From Candidatus Rifleibacteriota bacterium (lineage in GTDB: Bacteria; Muiribacteriota; Ozemobacteria; Ozemobacterales; Ozemobacteraceae): DNA of 64,000 nucleotides. Each line of letters starts with the position of its first letter. Position 1 is the first letter of the stretch. Below, piece after piece: positions 26,593 to 35,610 of the stretch. The notes under the pieces are model-generated. The model had not been told where the DNA came from. It saw nothing but the letters and a program-made list of their open reading frames with translations, and made no database searches. Where the stretch lies: positions 124,001 to 188,000 of the forward strand of contig JADFZL010000008.1 in the NCBI GenBank assembly GCA_015232575.1, in the 5' to 3' direction. A program made the position numbers and the translations under genes.

Positions 26593-26940
26593 ATGCGATA
26601 TAAGGTAACAGGTTTTCTTCTGTTTATTCTGGTTGCTTTGAGTTCATTGATAACAGCAGAACAAACAGTCAAAAGCGGAGGAAAATCTGAATCGGCAGAG
26701 GTTAACGAGTCTGCCATGAAAACCGAGTTTGACCAGAGTCTCTCTCTTGAGCTGTTTACTGAATCCGATGAAAACGTGACTGCGCCTAAGGGAGATGCCA
26801 GTCTTGAGTTCTTTGTTGAAAAGAACTATTTAAGTGATGAATATGAAGAAATAAGGTTTGACGATGCGGAAGACATGGTACAGTCAGCCTCTGGTTGCAG
26901 TGATCTGGAAGAACTTGTTGATTTTGAATGTGAAAAGTGA
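26593..26940 (+). CDS. Small exported acidic protein, function unknown
   Basis: 115 aa from the first ATG. A signal peptide (MRYKVTGFLLFILVALSSLITA) is followed by a strongly acidic Ser/Glu-rich mature part and a cysteine near the end (SGCSDLEELVDFECEK). No known domain. A TTGACA-N17-TAAAAT pair sits at 26566-26594, but its -10 box covers the ATG, so it cannot drive this start; either it is chance or translation begins elsewhere. The HAMP protein gene follows after 104 bp. Confidence 0.55.
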   Translation: MRYKVTGFLLFILVALSSLITAEQTVKSGGKSESAEVNESAMKTEFDQSLSLELFTESDENVTAPKGDASLEFFVEKNYLSDEYEEIRFDDAEDMVQSASGCSDLEELVDFECEK

Positions 26941-27044
26941 GAAAAGGCTTCAATGAAGATTATGGCAATGAATTCTGTAAATTTTTTAACTTTCAGGGCA
27001 ACTTTTATTACGAATAAATTTTTCCATTTGGGGGAGGGTAGCAA

Positions 27045-27668
27045 ATGAGTTCTATCGGCAGAAGAAAACGCTATTTTATCAAACCAGGTTTCCAGAGTCG
27101 TCTTACTGCAATATTTATTTTGATTGTAATTATCGTAGCAAATATTGTAGGAGCACTCGTTTACGGCTTTTCGATTGAAAAGCTTGAAAATAAGCTCGTT
27201 GTTGAATCCAAATTGCCAATAGACACTTCTCTTCTGGGGCAAGCGCTTTTACCCGGCGTTGTTATTGCTGAACTTGTGAGTATACTGCTTGTCTGTTTTA
27301 TCTGCATATTCGTGACGCACACGATAGCCGGACCTGTTTACCGCATGGAGCGCGTCAGCAAAAGCATTGGCAACGGAGATTTAACATGCTTCATCAAGTT
27401 GCGCCCTAAAGATGAGCTAAAAGATCTTGCAGATGCTATGAATGAAATGATTATGGGACTCAGAAATAAAGTCTTTACAATGAAAGAAGCCTCTGAAAAA
27501 CTCAAAGCCGCCATTGAAAGAGGAAAAGCCTCTGGAAAAATTGAAAAGTTTGATGATTTAAATGACATTCATACAACGATTTCAGCAACCCTGGCTTCTT
27601 TTGTCCTTGAAAAAGACAATATGAAAGGTGCCGAAACACAAACCGACAATGCATCAAAGGAATCATGA
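27045..27668 (+). CDS. Two-TM HAMP-domain membrane protein without output domain
   Basis: 207 aa, GGGGGAGGG ribosome site. TM1 ~20-42 (LTAIFILIVIIVANIVGALV), a very short periplasmic loop, and TM2 ~68-92 (VVIAELVSILLVCFICIFV). Then comes a HAMP domain: HTIAGPVYRMERVSKSIGNG and the second helix KDELKDLADAMNEMI. A short helical tail follows, with no kinase, phosphatase or chemotaxis module. It may signal through a partner. A hairpin terminator follows the stop, so it is probably the last gene of its unit. Confidence 0.75.
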   Translation: MSSIGRRKRYFIKPGFQSRLTAIFILIVIIVANIVGALVYGFSIEKLENKLVVESKLPIDTSLLGQALLPGVVIAELVSILLVCFICIFVTHTIAGPVYRMERVSKSIGNGDLTCFIKLRPKDELKDLADAMNEMIMGLRNKVFTMKEASEKLKAAIERGKASGKIEKFDDLNDIHTTISATLASFVLEKDNMKGAETQTDNASKES

Positions 27669-27738
27669 AAATATTGATCAGGCACATTGATTCATGATAA
27701 TTTGATGCTAAGACAATCGAATATCTGATAACAATCCG

Positions 27739-27762
27739 GCGGCGAATTATTTCGCCGCTTTT
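27739..27762 (+). terminator. Intrinsic terminator after the HAMP gene
   Basis: Stem GCGGCGAA/TTCGCCGC with TTAT loop, then TTTT. It overlaps the earliest possible start of the next gene (GTG 27763), supporting the later ATG. Confidence 0.75.
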
Positions 27763-27807
27763 GTGTCATATTTTAACAGTACAGGAATCTTCTTTTTTAT
27801 AATTGAA

Positions 27808-28479
27808 ATGCCAACATATTCAAAAAAATCAGACCCATATTTTTCCGAAATAAATTTCCCTGATCCGTCAGAAGCTGACGAAGAGGGATTTCTTGCCATC
27901 GGAGGAAATCTCAAGCCAGGAACAATTCTGAAAGCATACAGAAAAGGAATCTTCCCCTGGAGCGTCAATCCAATAACATGGTGGTCACCCGATCCGCGCG
28001 GAATTATCGAATTTGATTCTTTTTACGTCTCAAGTAGACTTAAAAGACTTGTAAATTCAGGAAAATTTCGTTTGTCTTTCGATACAGCATTTACAAAAGT
28101 TATGCAGGAATGCGCAATCAGCAGACCCGGGAGAGAAGAATCATGGATCAGCCCCGAATTTATAGTTGCCTACAGGAATCTTTTTCAAATGGGATTTGCC
28201 CACAGTGCTGAGTGCTGGCTTGATGACAAGCTTGTTGGCGGTGTATATGGAGTTCATATCGGAGGGTTTTTCGCGGGTGAATCAATGTTTCATGAAGTGA
28301 CAGACGCAGGAAAAGTTGCACTTGTTCACCTTTTCAACCATCTGAAAAATCGTGGCTTTCTCCTTTTCGACACACAGCAGGTAACTCCAGTGACTCTTCG
28401 ATTTGGAGCCTCTGAAATACCACGCAATGAATATCTTGAACTATTGGGTAAAGCCCTTTCAGTCGACTGCAAATTCTGA
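27808..28479 (+). CDS. aat: Leucyl/phenylalanyl-tRNA--protein transferase
   Basis: 223 aa from the ATG giving MPTYSKKSDPYFSEINFPDP, which matches family length; in-frame codons upstream run into a terminator. Diagnostic family blocks: GFLAIGGNLKPGTILKAYRKGIFPW, WWSPDPRGII, ESWISPEF, HSAECWLDDKLVGGVYGV, GGFFAGESMFH and LFDTQQVTPVT. It adds Leu or Phe to N-terminal Arg/Lys of proteins in the cytoplasm, marking them for ClpAP (N-degron pathway). An NtrC-type regulator gene starts 21 bp downstream on the same strand. Confidence 0.95.
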   Translation: MPTYSKKSDPYFSEINFPDPSEADEEGFLAIGGNLKPGTILKAYRKGIFPWSVNPITWWSPDPRGIIEFDSFYVSSRLKRLVNSGKFRLSFDTAFTKVMQECAISRPGREESWISPEFIVAYRNLFQMGFAHSAECWLDDKLVGGVYGVHIGGFFAGESMFHEVTDAGKVALVHLFNHLKNRGFLLFDTQQVTPVTLRFGASEIPRNEYLELLGKALSVDCKF

Positions 28480-28500
28480 TCTAAAAAGTGTACAACAAAC

Positions 28501-29841
28501 ATGAATGCAAAAATTGTATTAATTGATGATGAAGTTAAGCTGTTAAAAGCACTTAAACGAGCACTTGAAAGCGACGGACATGAAGTGTTTGATTTTACTT
28601 CCCCAACCGAAGCTCTCAATTTTATTCAAACACGTTCACCTGACCTGATAGTTTCTGACATCAGAATGCCCGGGCTGACAGGTCTCGACCTTCTGGAGAA
28701 ACTTACCACCAGCGAATCTATAATTCCATGCATTCTTATGACAGCCTATTCCTCTATTGAAACTGCTGTATCTGCGATGAAACTCGGAGCGAGAGATTAT
28801 CTGCTGAAGCCTTTTGAACTGAAAGCGTTCAAAGATTCAATAAAAAATGTACTTGCACAAGATAAAACTCCCGTTAAACAGACTTCTGAAAATATCCTGC
28901 TTGGCAACTCAGAGCCTATAAAAAAAATTCTCGAAATAATTGAAAAAGTTGCTGAAACTGAAAGCACTGTACTTTTACGTGGCGAAAGCGGCACCGGAAA
29001 AGAACTTGCTGCCAGAATACTTCACAGCAGATCTTCCAGAGCCAATAAACCCTTCCTTGCAGTCAACTGCAGCACTCTTCCCGAGTCACTTTTTGAAAGT
29101 GAAATGTTTGGACACGTTAAAGGCTCTTTTACCGGAGCGATCTGCGACAAACAGGGTTTATTCACTGAAGCCGAGGGCGGAACAGTGTTCCTTGATGAGA
29201 TTGGAGACCTTGCGCTTGCAAACCAGGCAAAACTGTTAAGAATTCTTCAGGATGGCTCACTAAAAAAAGTCGGAGAGAATAAAATTCTTAAAGCTGATGT
29301 AAGAGTGCTTTCAGCAACAAATCGTGATCTTCAGGCTGATGTTAAAACCGGCAAATTCCGGGAAGATCTGCTTTACAGACTGAATGTTGTAGAAATCTAT
29401 CTTCCGCCACTGCGTGAACGCATTCAGGACATACCACTCCTTACTGATTATTTTCTGGATAAATTTGCAAAAAAACACCACAGACCTGTAATAAAACCCT
29501 CAGGCGACTTTATTACAGTCCTGCAATCTTATTCCTGGCCGGGAAATGTAAGAGAGCTTGAAAATGTTGTTGAAAGAGCAATAATATTAAAAAAGGGTGA
29601 AAATCTGCATGCTGAAGATGTTCTTATTAAAAACAATTCAGAAATATCCGATTATTCATCTTCAATTGAAATGACTCTTGGTGACGCTCTTGAAAAAGTC
29701 GAAGCTGAACTTATTGTTAAAATGCTTCGCAGCGTACAATGGAATTTTTCAAAGGGTGCTGAAAAAATGGGAATCACCCGGCAGAATCTTCATTATAAGC
29801 TGAAAAAATATGGAATAAAAAAAGAATCAAGCCAGAAATGA
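28501..29841 (+). CDS. NtrC-family sigma-54-dependent response regulator
   Basis: 446 aa with three modules. The receiver ~1-120 has acidic pair DD at 9-10, phospho-acceptor Asp ~53 in DLIVSDIRMPG, and K in LLKPF. The AAA+ domain ~140-370 has Walker A GESGTGKE and the sigma-54 contact loop GSFTGA, a normal variant of GAFTGA, then Walker B GGTVFLDEIGDL. A Fis-type helix-turn-helix occupies ~400-440 (GAEKMGITRQNLHYKLKKYG). It activates sigma-54 promoters on phosphorylation by a partner kinase, which is not next to it. The 3' end overlaps the next gene by 4 nt. Confidence 0.92.
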   Translation: MNAKIVLIDDEVKLLKALKRALESDGHEVFDFTSPTEALNFIQTRSPDLIVSDIRMPGLTGLDLLEKLTTSESIIPCILMTAYSSIETAVSAMKLGARDYLLKPFELKAFKDSIKNVLAQDKTPVKQTSENILLGNSEPIKKILEIIEKVAETESTVLLRGESGTGKELAARILHSRSSRANKPFLAVNCSTLPESLFESEMFGHVKGSFTGAICDKQGLFTEAEGGTVFLDEIGDLALANQAKLLRILQDGSLKKVGENKILKADVRVLSATNRDLQADVKTGKFREDLLYRLNVVEIYLPPLRERIQDIPLLTDYFLDKFAKKHHRPVIKPSGDFITVLQSYSWPGNVRELENVVERAIILKKGENLHAEDVLIKNNSEISDYSSSIEMTLGDALEKVEAELIVKMLRSVQWNFSKGAEKMGITRQNLHYKLKKYGIKKESSQK

Positions 29842-31100
29842 AACCGGTTTGCATTTTTTTCCTGATGCTGTGTTTTTTTCTCAGCCCAACAAGTGTTTCA
29901 GCAGATATTGCTTCATTTTCAATAGTACTATCAGATGAAGGGGTTAAGGCCATCTTTCAGTACCCGGTCAGCATTGATAAGGTTATTATACCGGTATATA
30001 ATGCAATGCTCTGGGGAGCTGATCGTACAGGACAATCGCTTGTTGTTATTTCAAAGGACGAATCAGCCGTTGGAGTCAGAAATGCCTCTGAAAGTTTTAT
30101 TGAAGTTCGCATCAACACGAATTTCTGCAGAGAAATCGAAATAATTCCGCTTCTATCAAATACCGGAAAGCCAGAACTTGACTACACAAAACCTGTTGAA
30201 AAATCATCTCTTAAAAATAATGCAGAATGGTCTTTTATCGGAGATCATTCTGAAAGAAGAATGATCGAAAAAGCTATTTCGAACGCAGCAACAAAGGTTC
30301 TTCTAAGGCAGAAACACAATAAGTGCTTTTCATGTCACGAAATTATCCCTCTTGCGATATTATGCTCTGCCGCCGATGATTTCGAATATCAACTTCCAGA
30401 TTCAATTCTTGCTGAAATATGCAGGAATATCATTTCCTATCAGGATTTCGATGGATCCTTCTGCTTCAACGCATCCTGGTACAAAGACCGAACTGCTTCC
30501 ACACTGGCAGCAGGTTTTTTTCTTGCACTGAATTGTCGGTGGAACCCCCGGGTTGGGGAAGCACTTATGAAAGCTGCCAGATATATCAATCCAGTACAAC
30601 GGGCAGACGGCAGAATTGAAACAGCTTTTTCTTTCCCGCCATACTTTACAGGCTCTCTCTTTTCAACCTGGCTGGCTATGGAGATCTTTTCCTTCGCTGA
30701 AAAATATCATTTCATGCTTACTCTTTCAGAAAGCAGCGAATTCGCATCTCCTCTTAAAAATTCCAAAACATATCTATTCAATAAACTTCCTGTCTTATTT
30801 GACAGACTTGACGAAACTTCCCTGAGTGTACCCTATTCCGGAGACATAGAGGAAGCATCTCTCACCAGACATATTGAACTGAGCTATTCAAAATCAGACG
30901 ACCTTCTCAATTCAGAACTTTTTCAGAAAACAATGCTTTCATACAAGCTAACCAGGCTTGGCGGAAAGCCGTGTAATAGAACCCAGCAGGTACCAAGCGA
31001 AGCAGAATCATCATCAACAGTCACAAATATACTAAACACAACACTGGCGATTCTTTCATCAATTCAATGGCACCAGCCTTCCTCCGCACAACTTCAGTAA
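29838..31100 (+). CDS. Exported protein with CxxCH motif and alpha/alpha-toroid-like repeats
   Basis: 420 aa, start overlapping the regulator stop (ATGA). A signal peptide covers ~1-22. An N-terminal beta-type domain leads to a single haem-c-type motif KCFSCHEIIPLA (about 162). The rest is helical, with blocks such as SYQDFDGSFCFN, STLAAGFFLALN and RADGRIETAFSFPPYFTGSLFSTW that recall terpenoid-cyclase/prenyltransferase alpha/alpha barrels; CxxCH followed by such a barrel occurs in some squalene-cyclase-like exported proteins. Function unknown. It converges on the lipase-like gene with a 7-nt overlap. Confidence 0.6.
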   Translation: MKPVCIFFLMLCFFLSPTSVSADIASFSIVLSDEGVKAIFQYPVSIDKVIIPVYNAMLWGADRTGQSLVVISKDESAVGVRNASESFIEVRINTNFCREIEIIPLLSNTGKPELDYTKPVEKSSLKNNAEWSFIGDHSERRMIEKAISNAATKVLLRQKHNKCFSCHEIIPLAILCSAADDFEYQLPDSILAEICRNIISYQDFDGSFCFNASWYKDRTASTLAAGFFLALNCRWNPRVGEALMKAARYINPVQRADGRIETAFSFPPYFTGSLFSTWLAMEIFSFAEKYHFMLTLSESSEFASPLKNSKTYLFNKLPVLFDRLDETSLSVPYSGDIEEASLTRHIELSYSKSDDLLNSELFQKTMLSYKLTRLGGKPCNRTQQVPSEAESSSTVTNILNTTLAILSSIQWHQPSSAQLQ

Positions 31101-33469
31101 ATTCTTAATCCGGGCCTTTTTTCAACATTATAGTAGTCAGAAGAAGCAAAAAACCTCGAAAATGAAGTTCCCGGAGATATTTCGGGTATTATCACGAAGC
31201 CATAATTTGTTCGTTTATTTTCAAGGAGTTCATTCATAAATTTTGTTATATCGATTTCAAAAACTTCCAGATTATTATTGGCTGGAAGATTTATTCGGGC
31301 AATCAGATCAGACTTGTCTATTGAAGGTTGATTCACCCAGCAGATTTCTCCATCGGAAACCGGCTTTCTCTTAAGAGATTTCCCTGGAACCCATGGTTCT
31401 TTCACAGGATATATCCGGATAAAACCTTCGCCAAAACTGCTTGCATGTGAAAGAGGCTTTAACTCAAGTACAGCCTTTTCGACAGTCATGAATTTTTCCT
31501 GTACAGCCAGATGATTGAACATACAGAAAATTTGCGTTTCAGCATCGGGTAAATCCGGTGGATGATAGCAAACAGAAAACTTAATAGCTCCTCCCTCGTT
31601 CTTTCCGTCCCACTCATATTCCTTGCAGGAACCAACTTCAGAATCTGAAAAAACAATTTCTTCAGAGTTAAAATAAACTCCTGTATTGTTCTTTTCTGAA
31701 AAAAAGCGGCTATTAAAAACATTTTCAGGAAGACTCTCAAGAAGACTCTGTTTTCCATCGCCTTTTACTGCAACGCCTTTCCCTGACTTAATATAGAGAT
31801 TTTTCTTGTTACCTTTTTCATCAATCCGCTGTACAATAAGATTGCCTTCCAGCGAAAAGATCTTATCTTCGCCTTTTCCTGAAGATACTATAAAATCTGT
31901 ATTCAAATTAGATATTTTTGCTCTGGGAGAAAAATCAAACCAGTTTTTTCCTTCTTCGCCAAGTACAATCTCAAATCTTCCAGTCGTTTTCTTAACAGTT
32001 ATAAACCTGACCTGTCCTGACTTTACGAATGCTCTTAAGAGTTCAGGTGCAGCATAGTGAATATGAATTTCACTTTCCGGAGGCATCTGAATGCTTCCCC
32101 AGTGATAAGTCTGCGTTTTAAGAGCTATTACTGCGCTTCCCTTATCGGCTTTAATCATTCCAAAAGAGCCATCAATAACCAATGGAACCGATGAAACCTT
32201 CTGCCATGTGTCACTTGCAGTCTTTTTGAAATAGACGTCACCTTCGGTTTTGTTAAAAACCATTTCTGTATTTTTCAGTGGAACTCTCTGGATCTTCCGA
32301 AGAAGAAGATTTTTCACCTGCTGAGCCACTCTTGCAGATCTTGGCATCGGATCATCTTTCGGAAACAGCTTTTCAAGTTCTTTTGCATAAGTGTGCACCA
32401 TCTGTTGGAAGAAAAACACCGGAACTCCATTCAGAAATGCTGAATCCCTTGCAACAACACCGTCATCCTCTGCCGCCCCGGCAAGATCTCCAAGAAAGTT
32501 TCCCATAACATCGTAATGAGAATATCTCTGTCTGACGCCTGCTATTACTGCATATTCAACATCATGTCTGAGATGTTTACCAAATTTTTCCCCTTTGTTT
32601 ATAAAATTATAAAACGGATTTCCACAGAAAAGCTGATTTGCGGCATCCTGATGATATCTGGAAACAAATTCAGCGAGAATATTGCCAATGATTTTTTCTG
32701 TCCAGGGAACACCATGATTTGGAGTTGCAATCATTATAAGTTTTCTTACAACTGTTGGTTGATCGGCATCAATACTTTTGAGATAGTACCTCGATATCAA
32801 GCCTCCCATGCTGTGTGCGAGAAGATCTAACTTTGTCAGTTTTATGTCATTTTGCCTGTAACTTAAAACCGTGTTTTCAACATGCTTTTCAAGCTTTTCA
32901 GCCTGTGCCTCAATTGAGGAACCTTTTCTATCATTTGGATCACGATTAAAATATTCTTCATGTACGACATCGAATTTGTTTAACTGTAGCCATGATGATA
33001 TGCTTGCCAGGCTGTCGAGGCTTCCCGTGAACCCATGTACGAGTATAACGGGCGGACGATAAACATCCAGTGTTCTACTTATCTTCTTACCATTGCCGCA
33101 TTCAAAGATCAGCGGAACTTCCGCCTTCCATGCCGGAGTTGCAATTCCCGGCAGCTTTGCCGGAACAAGATCTTTCTCCGAAATATAATCGGGCGGCTTA
33201 TAAAATATCCTGGTTTCATGTTCTCCAGATTTTATTGTCTCAATCTCACTCCCTTTTTCATCAAGAAGAGCTCCGATACGTGGTTTTTGAACCTTCACAG
33301 GCCCGGATATTCCTGCAAGGTTAAGAGTTACACACAAAACACTTATCCCGTCAGCTGTAACGCCTTTTTTTTCAAAATCAATATTCTGTCCAAATGATAT
33401 TCCATAACCAGAAAAAGACATTAAAAGTAAGAAAACACAAAACAAGCCCAAACATTTATTATTCCACAT
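31094..33469 (-). CDS. Large exported lipase-like alpha/beta-hydrolase with FecR-like and DNRLRE-like domains
   Basis: 791 aa with signal peptide ~1-27. Residues ~135-400 are a lipase/PGAP1-type hydrolase: oxyanion motif VILVHGFTGS (about 141), nucleophile elbow LLAHSMGGLISRYYL (Ser about 220), TPNHGVPW, acidic DDGVV and a late His in MVHTYAKE. Residues ~440-580 resemble FecR-like ligand-sensing beta domains (FDFSPRAKISNLNTDFIVSS, GNLIVQ). Residues ~620-791 resemble DNRLRE/carbohydrate-binding beta-sandwiches found at the end of secreted proteins (WVNQPSI, FEIDITKFMNELL, YGFVIIPE, RPGLRIY). Probably a cell-surface or periplasmic esterase/lipase; substrate unknown. Confidence 0.7.
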   Translation of the reverse strand: MWNNKCLGLFCVFLLLMSFSGYGISFGQNIDFEKKGVTADGISVLCVTLNLAGISGPVKVQKPRIGALLDEKGSEIETIKSGEHETRIFYKPPDYISEKDLVPAKLPGIATPAWKAEVPLIFECGNGKKISRTLDVYRPPVILVHGFTGSLDSLASISSWLQLNKFDVVHEEYFNRDPNDRKGSSIEAQAEKLEKHVENTVLSYRQNDIKLTKLDLLAHSMGGLISRYYLKSIDADQPTVVRKLIMIATPNHGVPWTEKIIGNILAEFVSRYHQDAANQLFCGNPFYNFINKGEKFGKHLRHDVEYAVIAGVRQRYSHYDVMGNFLGDLAGAAEDDGVVARDSAFLNGVPVFFFQQMVHTYAKELEKLFPKDDPMPRSARVAQQVKNLLLRKIQRVPLKNTEMVFNKTEGDVYFKKTASDTWQKVSSVPLVIDGSFGMIKADKGSAVIALKTQTYHWGSIQMPPESEIHIHYAAPELLRAFVKSGQVRFITVKKTTGRFEIVLGEEGKNWFDFSPRAKISNLNTDFIVSSGKGEDKIFSLEGNLIVQRIDEKGNKKNLYIKSGKGVAVKGDGKQSLLESLPENVFNSRFFSEKNNTGVYFNSEEIVFSDSEVGSCKEYEWDGKNEGGAIKFSVCYHPPDLPDAETQIFCMFNHLAVQEKFMTVEKAVLELKPLSHASSFGEGFIRIYPVKEPWVPGKSLKRKPVSDGEICWVNQPSIDKSDLIARINLPANNNLEVFEIDITKFMNELLENKRTNYGFVIIPEISPGTSFSRFFASSDYYNVEKRPGLRIY

Positions 33470-33793
33470 TGTTCTTCGTCCTTTTCAATCCTCTGCACAG
33501 ATTGAGCTTTAAAAGCGATATTTTTCACCTGCGTATCTTTAGTATAGCAAATCTTAATAAAGGGTGCATTCCTGAAAATTAGATGGTTCTTTGTTACAAC
33601 TTTACTGTCATTTCGACCAAAGGGAGAAATCTTTAGCCGGTCTACTTCTAAGTAACACATTATATCAGGACGCCAGCAAGGGAAAAGAAAAACACTACAT
33701 AGGATTTTGCATACTTAAGTTTTATTTATGATTTGTGTTAGTATATAGCTTCATTTTTCAATTCAGCTCAACTCATTTTTTTTGGAGACACTT
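33470..33793. other. 324-bp divergent intergenic region
   Basis: Contains the 20-bp sequence TATAGCAAATCTTAATAAAG (33543-33562), which has a near-identical copy at 21934, a REP-like half element (33605-33640), and an AT-rich tract before the rightward gene. A TGTAACA on the minus strand at 33591 lacks the matching -10 element of the sigma regulon described at 35-51 kb. Confidence 0.45.
33605..33640. repeat. Half of a REP-like element
   Basis: CTGTCATTTCGACCAAAGGG then AGAAATCT, identical in type to the left arm of the family; no matching right arm follows. Confidence 0.55.
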
Positions 33794-34960
33794 ATGAATT
33801 TTACCCTAAAAGTGATGCTTTTGTCACTCATGGCATCTGTTCAGGTTTTTACAGCTTCAGGTATGCAGATTGAGGAAACAACATTTCAGAGTTATATTGC
33901 AGATTCTCTGAACGAAACAGAGCGAATTGAAAAAGGTGATAAATACCTGGCAGCAGTTCGTGAGCGCCTTGAAAGCCTGGCAGAGAAAGTTTCAAAATCC
34001 AAAAATAACAGTGATTTCAAGCAAAAGTTTCTTGATGCTCACAAAGCATTTATAAAATTTGCAGATTCTTATGCAAATTTCTGCGAAGATCTTAAATGGA
34101 TGGATTTTATAAACGGTTCTCTGAAATACGGAAGAAAAGCCGGATTAACAGCTCTTCGGACATCTTCCGAGGGATTTGTAAAAATGATCAAAACATACCG
34201 TTCTTATCTTAAAAATATAAATTTATCGGCATTTTATGATTCAGAAATCCTTGTGGTCGACCCACCACCAGATTTCTCGACAGAAGAATCTCTAAAGCAG
34301 GGCCTCAGGCTTGTTCAAACTGAATGTTCCAAAAGTTCACTTGAGGTTAAGAATCTTCTGGAAAAATGTCCACCGGCAATAGAATCATTTACAAAATCTC
34401 ACGCATATTTTCTGCTATTCATGGAAAAATATTCTGAATTATGCGGAACAACCTCCAGAATGGTACAATTCATTCTATATCTGAAACAGTCAATCGCATA
34501 CTCAGACTTTGTTTCCAGTCGTGATTCGATGGCAATGGCCAGAAATGGAATTTTCGCATCGGACGAGCCTGACGAATCACCTCTGAATGCCTCTGAAAGC
34601 ACTATCATAAAACCGAAACAAGGCTCTGAACTGCAAAATGATATTATAGACTGCCTCAGAAAAAAGGTTGTTAAGGATATTGGGAAAAAATGTGTGTTTA
34701 AAATCGACGAGCTTAATGTGAAAAAAGACTGGGCATTCATGAGAGGTGTCCCACTTGAAGCCAACGGAAACAAAATGGACTATCGGAAAACAAAATATGC
34801 TGAAGCTGTCAGAGAAGGAATATTCGACGACTGGATCTGTGCGCTTCTTAAAAAATATCATGGGAAATGGCAGGTAAAAATTTTCTGCATCGGCTCAACC
34901 GACGTTCCATGGATAGAATGGCCAGGAAAATTCCTGGCTCCACCCGAAATATTCAAATAA
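33794..34960 (+). CDS. Exported protein, function unknown
   Basis: 388 aa from ATG 33794, with GGAGAC 5-10 nt ahead (an in-frame TTG lies inside that ribosome site and is rejected). A signal peptide covers ~1-23. The mature protein is mostly helical with several cysteines (FCEDLKW, QTECSKSS, LLEKCPP, LCGTTS). Its last ~120 residues form a compact domain (WAFMRGVPLEANGNKMDY; DDWICALLKKYHGKWQVK; STDVPWIEWPG) that resembles a stand-alone exported module. I do not recognise the family. Flanked by non-coding gaps, so probably monocistronic. Confidence 0.6.
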   Translation: MNFTLKVMLLSLMASVQVFTASGMQIEETTFQSYIADSLNETERIEKGDKYLAAVRERLESLAEKVSKSKNNSDFKQKFLDAHKAFIKFADSYANFCEDLKWMDFINGSLKYGRKAGLTALRTSSEGFVKMIKTYRSYLKNINLSAFYDSEILVVDPPPDFSTEESLKQGLRLVQTECSKSSLEVKNLLEKCPPAIESFTKSHAYFLLFMEKYSELCGTTSRMVQFILYLKQSIAYSDFVSSRDSMAMARNGIFASDEPDESPLNASESTIIKPKQGSELQNDIIDCLRKKVVKDIGKKCVFKIDELNVKKDWAFMRGVPLEANGNKMDYRKTKYAEAVREGIFDDWICALLKKYHGKWQVKIFCIGSTDVPWIEWPGKFLAPPEIFK

Positions 34961-35080
34961 TACCAAAAAGGTCGCTTCAACTACACTCAATCACCGGATT
35001 TAATGCCCGCCAGTAATTGAGCCATGTCGAAACAACCTCTGTTAAGAAAAATACCTTACTCTACAATCTTTACAACTGTG

Positions 35081-35521
35081 CTATTTGGTTCCAAGTTCTG
35101 TTAAATTTGCACCATAAAATGCATCTTTGCCGTTTTCTGAAAAAGTTACATGGGCCTGAATTGTTGCTTCAAATGTTGCTTCTTTTTTCCTTCCCTTGAG
35201 AAGCGCTTTCAGTACATTGGTTTGGCTGAAACTAAGGAAATTCTGAATGTCAATCTCACGAGCATTGTCCTGCAGCCATAACCAGGTCTTCGGGCTTTTC
35301 TTCTTTGCATCGTCATCAGCAGACAATAGTGCAACCTTAACAGTCAATCGAGTAGGTAACGCCAAATAACCAATCTTCTCTATCTTGATCATGGATTCTT
35401 TCACGTCAAGAACCCGAAATGTAATTTTGGCCTTCATCGGTTGCTCTGTTAAGTCTTGAGCCTGAGTTGCCAAAGGGGAAAGGAAGAATACAAACAACAA
35501 GAATAGAATTACGTTACGCAC
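35081..35521 (-). CDS. Small exported protein, function unknown
   Basis: 146 aa, GTG start preceded by TTGGAGGTAATCT. Signal peptide MRNVILFLLFVFFLSPLATQAQ. The mature part is beta-rich (KAKITFRVLDVKESMIKIEK; LPTRLTVKVALLSADD) with a patch WLWLQDNAREIDIQNFL and no cysteines. No known domain. It lies after the four paralogous small genes but lacks their shared promoter; a 20-bp palindrome (ATATTTTCA-TT-TGAAAATAT) is at 35553-35572 in its 5' region. Confidence 0.55.
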   Translation of the reverse strand: MRNVILFLLFVFFLSPLATQAQDLTEQPMKAKITFRVLDVKESMIKIEKIGYLALPTRLTVKVALLSADDDAKKKSPKTWLWLQDNAREIDIQNFLSFSQTNVLKALLKGRKKEATFEATIQAHVTFSENGKDAFYGANLTELGTK

Positions 35522-35552
35522 AGATTACCTCCAATTTGTTTTTTTTATATTT

Positions 35553-35572
35553 ATATTTTCATTTGAAAATAT
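35553..35572. promoter_or_regulatory. 20-bp palindrome upstream of the small exported gene
   Basis: ATATTTTCATTTGAAAATAT, two 9-bp inverted arms around TT, 31-50 bp upstream of the GTG start. Possible operator or leader hairpin. Confidence 0.35.
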
Positions 35573-35610
35573 CCATAATCAAATTTAACGCCCTTGTACT
35601 TTGAATAACA

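Noticed and set aside
26566..26594. TTGACA-N17-TAAAAT promoter for the small acidic protein
   Set aside because: The -10 box covers the ATG of the only start that gives a full signal peptide, so it cannot serve this gene as annotated.
33575..33600. Eighth copy of the TGTAACA promoter on the minus strand
   Set aside because: Nothing resembling GTAA-CATAG lies 17 bp downstream.
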